From Diadema setosum (taxonomy: Eukaryota > Echinodermata > Echinoidea > Diadematoida > Diadematidae), in NCBI GenBank assembly GCA_033980235.1, contig CM067070.1, positions 9,316,195 to 9,380,194 on the forward strand: a DNA stretch of 64,000 nucleotides, read 5' to 3'. Position 1 is the first letter of the stretch, and each line of letters starts with the position of its first letter. The translations under genes and the position numbers were made by a program. The notes beneath the pieces were generated by a model that saw only the letters and a list, made by a program, of their open reading frames with translations, was not told where the DNA came from and did no database searches. Below are positions 55,663 to 64,000 of this stretch, one piece after another.

Positions 55663-58119
55663 ATTGGCCATAAACCATTAACTAAGAATAAGCATTTCAA
55701 TGCATACTCTTGTTTAATAGCCACTGCATAACATGGCATAATGTACGAGGGAATTTAGCTGCTGCCATGCGTAACCTTTCTCAATGCTTTTTATTTTCAT
55801 ATTGCGGATACTTTTGATAAAGATATTGCATGAAGAACCTGCAGTTTTCCGGGTAAGTAGCAGACTTAGCGTCACCCTGCGTAAGGACTGAAATTCAATT
55901 AGTTTTCTGAAATATTTGCACGAAAAGGGAAATCGAGAACAGAATCGTGGATAAGACCATTTTTGTTTTCATAGCTTTTGTGTCCAGAGAGTTTAATTTC
56001 TGTAAGACTTTTAGAAAATCCATTTATTTGCAACATGCTGAATATCTTATATGATATGACTATACATGACTTATAATATGGCTAGCTGGTTGATAATTTC
56101 TACCTTTTTTAATGAATTTACTTTTCTTGCATAAGACAAAGTAAAAATCTTTCATCATTGTACAGCTTAACAATTAGACATGTATCAGATATGCACTCAG
56201 GAATAAATATGCATAATTGCGATTACAAACCAAGGGGAAATAGTCAAAAAAGATAAGAGACTATTCTAGACTGAATACTTCACAAATCGATCCAAAAGCT
56301 TTCCGAGGCGATATCGGCTTATTATTCCGGTTACAGGATGTACCAAAGAAACTGGCATTCATGGTATACATAATCTCGTTAATCTCGCATTGCCCTTCAG
56401 TGGTATAACATTTTTAGATATATCATATTTACTGAATTTGAGTGTTTGGAATGTAGGTATATTTTTACCGAACCTTGTTATGAAATCGCCCTCATGGATA
56501 AAGTTCTTTTGATTTCAGGAAGATTAATATTTGTGCCATTTGTAGTTCTATTATGAATGAAAATTAAACGGTAAGGAGAAGTATAATATAGTTCAGGAAA
56601 GAAGGAGGCAAACACTTTCGATAATACAAGAAAACATAAATATTGAAAAGTTTCAGACTCTCAAATATGGATGTTGCCTGACCTAAAAAAGGTAGAATTA
56701 TCAGAAGTTTCTAATATATCATTTTGTAAGATGAATATGAATAAATCTCTCTAAAAACTATCCTCGGAAGTGTTTCTTAATCGCAAATACAGATTATATC
56801 TACAAGACTTTTCCATGATATTTGACAACAACTGTACGAACAAGGATATATATTGTTTTATTCAGATGAAACTTGACTTATATCTGAGCCAACAGGTTTT
56901 ACATTTATCTCGCTAACATCAATATTCTTATTTGTCAACAGCATGAAATAAGTCTTCCTTATACCAATTGATTCATTATTCAAAATAATGAAACCATTTA
57001 GAAATAAAAGCAAGAGATAATTAAGCACACCTCAACCTTCATCCCTCTACTTTACAATCTCTTGCTTTCAGTAATGCCTTGTTCGCCGTGGACTAGTTAA
57101 CATAACAATCTCGGAGTTTCGGAGCTTGGGTGTTTGCTCCAAGTTCATCATGTCACTGCCGGTAACCAGGGATTGTCTGGTGGTATAGTGTCGCTGCCCG
57201 GAAAGCAGTAGAAGACAGGTTCGATTCCCGCTGGTTCTTTTTTTCCCGATATGTTTGTTAAAATGTTAGATCAGCAGTTGCGATCTTACAAATTTCAGTG
57301 TATAGAGGGAGACAAATTCACGAAAAGTCACACCTCAATCTTCACCCCTCTGCTTAATAATCTCTTACTTTCAATTAGAAATATCCTCTAATGCTTCATT
57401 GACAGTTGCCTGTCATACACATGGATCGGTGTGTGATATGAAAATGTCAGTGTCGTATGCATACAAGACCAAAGAATGTATGAAGTATAGCACACATCGT
57501 TGAAGTTATTGGAGGGACATTAGACTTGATCACTGGGTAACTGACATCTCAGAGGCTGAATTTCAGTTTCTTTTTTTATTCATTTTTTTATGATGTCCTT
57601 TATCTAAATACATAGTTCAATTTTTATTCTTATTGTTTCATTGCGAAGTTTATAAATACATTTGTATTTTCTGGTCGATGTACCATAAAGTTTATCAGCT
57701 TTTGTTTACTTCTTCTTTATGTTGCTACGCCCGGTAATTTTCTTTTGTCTGTGTGTGTGTTTGTTTGTTTCTTTGATTTATTTTTCTTCCAAGACAATTT
57801 CATACCTAAATCAAGATTCTTCTCAGTAATATCACATAGAATATCAATAAGCAGATTACAATGTACATGATTCAAAGAAGGAAAATTGATGTGTAAATTA
57901 ATTCCATTAAGAAAATATAACTCGTGTTAATAAATTTCCAAATGATTACCTGAGAAATTATGCGGAAGAAGGACTGCCACTATAAGCAAAAGCTTTAACA
58001 CGTGGCAGCCCAGGGACCTATCCACATAATATACATATTATATTGTTTGCGGAATGGGGAAATACTACAAATGCATTATGTTATATATTATAGTGCATAG
58101 ATACGAATAAAAGTAAAGT
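55663..58119. other. Downstream region of HSP70-5
   Basis: Non-coding, aligned with 36695-39335 with small indels. Includes the tRNA-like segment listed next. No gene seen. Confidence 0.6.
57164..57237 (+). other. tRNA-like sequence with B box, unit 2
   Basis: Same 73-base segment as 38393-38466, with three or four differences (TGTCTGG for TGCCTGG, TAGTGTCG for TAGTTTCG); the B box GGTTCGATTCC and T run are unchanged. Confidence 0.4.
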
Positions 58120-61100
58120 GAATTATGATGATGATGACAGGGTAATAATGAGGAAAAAATGTGATAATGAAGATGAAAGTGATGATGGTGATGATGAAGA
58201 TAATGGGAATGAAATGAAATGATAGACACAGAAACATTGCGTATATTTGTTGTAGTTTTATATCCAATTTACAGGAAAAGAAATGTGATCAAACAAAACA
58301 AAATCTAAATTCAGATGCTATGTTCATAAATTGTAATCTGACAATAACGTAGTTTTCAATCTAGCCTTAAAAGAATATAACGATTTACATGATTTAATAT
58401 AATCTGGGGGTGTGTTCCAAAGATCTGGTCCATTATGTCTTACAGATCTTTGTGCAATTCATAATTTGAGATTTACTGAATGAAAATTTTGCGAATTACG
58501 AGTGGGATACGAATGGACAGTATAATTCAGTCTAAAGAAATCGTGAAAAGTGTTTGGAAGTATTAGTTGTTCAAATACTTAAACATAAAAAGCAGAGAAT
58601 GAAATGTATCTATATCAAATATATTCAGTGTTTGTAACTGATAAAAAAAAGCGAATTGGTGTAGGCTAAGTATTGTTAACCAGTACAAATGTGAATGGCT
58701 TTCTTTTGTAATAAATAAATAGAGTTGAGTTTAGTCCTTGCACTTGTAGCCCACACTAGATTACAATACATAATATATGGTAGGATTAAAGAATGTGTAA
58801 AGCATAAAAAGAGTATGTTCAGGAAGATAACTTTTCATCTTTGAAAGAATACCTATATTTCTAGAAATACAGGTTGAGTAACGTATGATCATTCCAGGTA
58901 AAGCTTTCATCAATGAAAATGCCTAAAAACTTAATAGAACCATTACGTTCAAGAAGTACATTATCAATCCTTATATCATTTATAAAATCATTTGTATGAG
59001 TTTTCATATGCTTAAAATAAATATAATTTGTTTTATCAATATCAAGTGATAATTCATTGTTCTTAAACCAATTTGATATATTTGGTAACTCTGCATTAAG
59101 TTTAGATACTACCGTTTCTATATGGGAATAAAAGATATAGGTGTCATCGGCATATAATATAAATGATAACATAGACGACGAATTAACGATATCATTGATA
59201 TATAACAAAAAGAGCAGGGGACCTAATATTGAACCCTGGGGCACCCCACATTTTATCAATAAAAAAAATTGACGACATGTCATCATGTACAGCATATTGC
59301 TGTCTACATGATAAATAATCCCTAAACCACGAGAGTGCAACACCGCGAACACCATAAAACTGTAACTTTTTAAGTAAAGTATCATGTTGTAACGTATTAA
59401 ACGCCTTAGATTAATCCATAAAAAATCCTATAACATGTTTTTTTTTATTTTTTTTTTTATTTGCCATTACGTTTGTAATTTGATCATACAACTGGACCAA
59501 CGCCAATTCTGTAGAATAATTCTTTCGGAGACTATATTGATGTAAATTCAAAATTGTATGATTATGCAAAAATTTATTAAACCTATCATATGTAATTTTT
59601 TTTTCAAGAATTTGGAAATACTAGGAAGAATAGAAATTGGTCTATAATTACTAATTTGACAAGGATCATCTTTCTTAAAAACTGGGTTTACCTTTGCAAT
59701 TTTTAAAGAAGTGGGACATTTTCCAGACAATATAGAAAGATTGCATATGTGAGTAAGCGGATCAGCAATTTAATATAGATTTGTTTAAGTACTAATGTGC
59801 TTATTCTATCACAGCCACTTGCCCTGCTAGAATTCAACTTTTTCGTAATATTAATAATTTCTGTGGGATTCGTAGGGTTTAAAAATAACGATGAGGAAAT
59901 AGATTCTGGCAAAAATTTCAAAAAAAAATCTTCATTTACATCATCAAATGTATCTGCCAGATTAGGACCAATATTAACAAAAAAAGCATTAGATGTATCG
60001 GCCACATCTCCCTGATCTATAATATAATCATTTAATTTGAAGTCTGTTTTTGGTAATTGTTGTTCTTTCTTCCCAACCAAATCATTTATAATTCTCCATG
60101 TGGCCTTTATATTTGATTTAACTTGATTCAACTTATCAGAATAATATGCTTTTCGTGAATTTCTTATAACAGTTGTTAATCTATTTCGGTATATCTTCTA
60201 TTTTCTCAAATTAAAATCAGTAGGATCATTTAAATAAATCTTATAAAGCCTATTTCTTGTATTGTACGTAATATCGATTTTGTTATCCAAGGCTTCTTCC
60301 CAATTTTAGTATTCTTTTTAAACTTTACCAATGGACAATTTTTATCATAATAATATTGTATTTTTCTATTAAAATTTTCATAGAAGGTATTCACATCAAA
60401 CTCACTGTAAACATCAAACCACTGTTAAGATGCCAAATCTGCTATAAAAGATAAAATATTTTGAGGCGTTTCCTTTCTACACATTACAAGTTTGGATGAG
60501 TTTCAAAAAAAGACTCATCAAAAAATATAACAAATATGGGAAGATGATCAGATATATCAAAAATATAATAAACCGCTAACAATTTCTTTTTCAGAAATAT
60601 TAGAAAAATTATCTATCAAAGTGGATGAAATACTGTTAATTCTTGTTGGTTTGTTTATATGTGGATAACAACCATTTGAATACATCAAATGAAGAAACTT
60701 TTCAGAATTTCTATCATTATCATAATTACATAAGAAATTTAATTTTAAAAATACCCATTAAATATATCTGCTTATTTTCACAGGAAAACGCAGCAAAACA
60801 TTTCTCCAAATCTTCCAAAAACAATTCATTATGAGTATTCGGGGGTCTATAAATCAAACCGACAATCGTATTTTTGTTTTTGGAACGTTCTATTTCTATA
60901 AATAATACTTCACATTCTTCAAAAGAAATTTCAGCTCTTACTTTAAATTGCAGGTTTTCATGAATGTAAAATTCTACGTCTCCACCTCTTCTTCCTTCAC
61001 GGTCTGCTCTAACTATATAATAATTTTTCTAATTAAACAGATTTGCTGAAGTAGAGGCGGAGCCAAGTTTCTGTGATGCCAATAACTGAAAATGGAAAAT

Positions 61101-61416
61101 TATCTACAGTATGAAGAAAGGTTTCAAAAGAATCAAAGTTCTTATTCAAACTCCTAGAGTTAACATGTAACAAACTAAAATTCTTCGAGTTTCTGAAATT
61201 CTCAGCGAACTCCGTAGTTGTATAATAATTACTGTCAGAAGTTGAAGTGTTTAACTCAAAGCAGGATTGCGGCATTAAATCCATTTACACATGTACACAG
61301 GACGTAGTTGTATTTCAAAATCTTTTCAATTTGAATTGGATTCAATGTGACTTTACACAAAAGGTTTCTGTGCGTGAAGGATGAATGAAAAGGGAATTGA
61401 GGATGACAATGATGAA

Positions 61417-61447
<31 letters not shown>

Positions 61448-61555
61448 GGGATAAGAAAAGAAAAACACGTATGAGATGATGAAAATGAGAAAAGAGAGGG
61501 AAATAACAAGTTCGTCATTATACACGCCCATGATCATATTAAACTTCTCGACCAC
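58120..61555 (-). mobile_element. Degenerate CR1/L2-like LINE, unit 2 (with RT core)
   Basis: Minus strand, 5' end at right. Endonuclease remnants: LHVNSRSLNKNFDSFETFL and FSVIGITETWL (61180-61040), GGDVEFYIHENL and GLIYRPPNT (about 60990-60840). Pre-RT region 60131-59703 (QGDVADTSNAFFVNIGPNLADTF, SSRASGCDRI), NYRPISILP at about 59650, RT core 59300-58880 with CGVPQGSILGPLLFLLYINDI and YADDT catalytic motif, KFLGIFID; C terminus near 58620-58370. ATG-rich simple repeats end it near 58120-58210. Broken into several frames; not functional. It is the more complete copy of the element at 39340-41775. Confidence 0.87.
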
Positions 61556-62680
61556 TTAATGACAAAATGAGGAACCAGTTATTTTTTGTAATTTTTTTTT
61601 TTTAGTCGGTTCGCCTATCCAAAATAACTAATTCTTATACCATTGGGATTTGTAATCAATACAAACAATTACGTAAAAGTAATGCGAAAACACACACAAA
61701 AATGCAATTCCATTGTTATTGTTAAAGATTTCATCAAACTGTTATGCAGGTACAAACGAAATTGCCCAAAGTGCAAATACACAATGTGTGAATATATAGA
61801 ATGATAAATAGTCCAATCTGCCTCACGGAGTTAGTGACTCTAGACAGAAGAGCGAGGGAGGGGGAGAGAGAGAGAAAGAAGTGAGAGAGAGAGAGAGAGA
61901 GAGAGAGGGAATGAAAAGAGAGTCCACATAACTAAACTGGACTAGCTGCACAGAACGGTACAATTAACGTGTAATATGTGTGTGTGTGTGGGGGGGGGGT
62001 GCTCTGAATAGCCTTTCAGGAGTATATTGTCATGCATGGTCCATAAGGATGATGATAAAGAGGAGGGGGAAGCGGAGGCGGAGGTGGGAAATGGGAAGAA
62101 GGGCGAGGAGGGGCTGATGAGCAGACGAACACATATTGGGAGAACATTCCCTTTATACTACGAATATAATACTTCTCAATCATAACCAAAAATAGATAAA
62201 TTATTGAAGAAAACGTGGAGGGTTTATGCATAGTCATCTCATGTATGTTCACGTAGCTCTATCTGCTCTGCATTAGCAGCTTGATTAGCCTGGGTATGTT
62301 GTATGAGTACAAGTACCTATGTTATGACAGGTGTTAACCTCTTACCAAGGGCATCCTTACCAAGGGCATGAATTCCGTACTATAATATTTTTGCTTTCAA
62401 TGTTTTGAATTCGGAGAAAATATACCACATGGTATACAATAATAATACACTCTCCTGGAGGTATTCAATTATTCTTCTTCTTCCGAGAGAGTGACCACAA
62501 TCAACTTGCTGATATTCTGTCACTTTCGGGGAGGTCTAAGTTATGCATGTCTTCAAAGAGTTCGAGTAGTTGCAGTAATAATCATCATCCAAATAAATTT
62601 ATAGATAAATTTAACCAATAGATTGACAAATCCATCAATAACAGTAATAATGATAACAATAATAATGAAAAAAATAGTGC
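61556..62680. other. Non-coding segment with GA and TG repeats, unit 2
   Basis: Aligned with 42020-43150. GA repeats at 61855-61910, TGTGTG plus G run at 61976-61999, purine-rich 62050-62115. GATGAT repeats just before at 61410-61447. No gene seen. Confidence 0.65.
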
Positions 62681-62687
62681 TAAGCAA

Positions 62688-63000
62688 CTACTCCTGGGCC
62701 GAGGCTCGTGACACAAATGTGTCGATGGTATTGGCCTCGACAACCTCCTGGGGTAATCTGTTCCCGTCTTTGACGGTTCTTGGTAAAAAGGAGTTTTGGT
62801 GATAGAGAGTTCTGCTGGTTGGGACCAGGTATTGATGGTTGTGAGTTCTTAATGGACGTATAGGGAGTGGTTGAAGCTCTTCTTTGATCATTTCAACATG
62901 TGGAAGATTATGTGTTATCTTGTACAGCAAGCAAAAATTCGTACATTCGTATCTCCAATTTGATTAATGTATAATACATAACTGGCTATACACGAGATAT
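62688..63000 (-). mobile_element. Second LINE fragment: RT C-terminal domain, unit 2
   Basis: Reads MLYKITHNLPHVEMIKEELQ, RPLRTHNHQYLVP, YHQNSFLPRTVKDGNRLP and ends VSRASAQE as in unit 1, with G replacing the conserved W of KDWN and a disrupted start. Inactive remnant. Confidence 0.75.
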
Positions 63001-63661
63001 ACAGACGATTGATGGGAGTGCAACCCATACCATGAGCGTGGATTTATTACCAATATTCTCGTCAATCAAAATGCACCACAGGTTTTTATTATTGCACTTT
63101 ATCTTCTGATAATGCGCGCAAAATTCAAAATAATGGGTCATCTATACAATAAGTTAACACCCCTTCCACGATGAATACCATTCCCCATTCCTGTCATACA
63201 TGCACACATATCTGGTAAAGCGGCGTGGGTTTGGTATTGTAATGGTTAAATTGTGTACTCTGTCATGTATGTTGACATCTGCAACGTTGTAACTTTTTCC
63301 AGTTGTATGCATGTATGCCTGTACGATAAACTATTCATATAGTGATCCAGAATGTTTCTTTTCCTCTCATTTTACAATATTGATACCTTACAGAGAAAGT
63401 CCACTGCTCCATAAAGAAGTGGAGGTAAAGTCAATCTCCTGATGAAAGAAGTCATCATGCAGATTTTTGCCAATTCCAGGTATATAGACAGTAAAGTGTT
63501 CAGTTGAAATACAATGTTGATAAACTTAGTGTGCTTATTTTCCACGTCTTATTCTCAGCTAATGGCAGGGCAACCGGCAAAAAACGTGAATGACAGCCGT
63601 CGTAGCTGACGCAACGATTAAAAAAAAAAGGAAAAACAAAACTAAGAAAAATAAAAAAGCT
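63001..63661. other. End of unit 2
   Basis: Non-coding, aligned with 43504-44110. Nothing else seen. Confidence 0.6.
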
Positions 63662-64000
63662 TTACCGTTCACATAGCCTACATTTTTGTAAATCAAATGT
63701 AGGCCCTATCCACCTCGCAAAATACAAGTAGCTTTGAGAAAAATGCTGGCATACCCTTTCTTGCAAGTACATGTTTTGAAAACCACTATACTTAGGATAC
63801 AGCGCGACAGGGGAAAAAAGGAAACCGAGTTTCATTGCACCGTTTTGCTGTATCAAAATCATAAATTTGTTTTACAAGATGTACATCAATGGAAAGATAC
63901 GCTTCTCTTCTTTCATTTGATGCACAAATCAGTGTTCATAAGTCAATCATGACTTAGTTAAAAAAATGGAAAGTGGTGCTACCAAATATCATTTTCAAGT
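63662..64000 (+). repeat. Start of segmental duplication unit 3
   Basis: From ACCGTTCACATAGCC onward the sequence matches 27171-27490 and 44111-44455, including the left arm of the foldback. The window ends inside that arm. A third dead exon 1 and another HSP70 are predicted beyond the edge. Confidence 0.9.

Larger units (their letters stand above)
44111..63661 (+). repeat. Segmental duplication unit 2 (contains HSP70-5)
   Basis: Repeats the order of unit 1 from ACGTTCACATAGCC. It is longer (19.5 kb) because of a foldback element in the promoter region, about 2.5 kb of extra intron sequence between two MITEs, and an undeleted LINE RT core; it lacks the 28201 foldback, the intron tandem array and the truncated LINE of unit 1. 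Confidence 0.9.

Overview
The window is eukaryotic, non-coding-rich, AT-rich DNA with spliced genes, TA microsatellites, MITE-like elements and non-LTR retrotransposon remains. Repeat style and the HSP70 sequences fit a marine invertebrate deuterostome, most likely an echinoderm such as a sea urchin. That assignment is an inference and was not tested by any search.

The only real genes seen are five cytosolic-type HSP70 (HSPA) genes, all on the + strand, head to tail. Each intact one has a 188-base coding exon 1 (residues 1 to 63, phase-2 split of codon 63) and one long exon 2. HSP70-1 lacks its exon 1 (exon 2 at 1071-2742; exon 1 lies left of the window). HSP70-2 is 7471-7658 + 14964-16707, HSP70-3 is 20563-20750 + 22514-24182, HSP70-4 is 29810-29997 + 34951-36619, and HSP70-5 is 47187-47374 + 53918-55586. 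Two further dead exon-1 copies lie at 27823-28096 and 44770-45040.

Layout: 1-2.8 kb end of HSP70-1; 2.8-7.2 kb intergenic with a CpG-rich block; 7.2-16.7 kb HSP70-2, with a 7.3 kb intron full of inverted-repeat elements; 16.7-20.3 kb intergenic; 20.3-24.2 kb HSP70-3; 24.2-27.2 kb intergenic; then a segmental tandem duplication of about 17-19.5 kb. Unit 1 is 27171-44110, unit 2 is 44111-63661, and the first 340 bases of a third unit run off the right edge. Each unit holds a foldback repeat, a dead exon 1, a conserved promoter, an intact HSP70 and degraded minus-strand LINE sequence. Because the units are paralogous, many mobile elements can be read as occupied versus empty sites.

The most interesting coding observation is at the C terminus. 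Four of five genes stop just after the lid domain and so lack the GGMP-type tail and EEVD motif that binds TPR co-chaperones. HSP70-2 alone reads on into a 24-residue tail ending VEEMD. In HSP70-1, -3 and -4 the sequence after the stop remains open, in frame, and ends in a related acidic motif. The non-coding part is unusually rich in long inverted repeats, most of them in HSP70 introns or promoters: a hairpin of about 580 bases built from CACAnTGTG motifs, a foldback with a tRNA-like loop, and a foldback with a 9-base target duplication. TTAA-flanked MITEs are also frequent.
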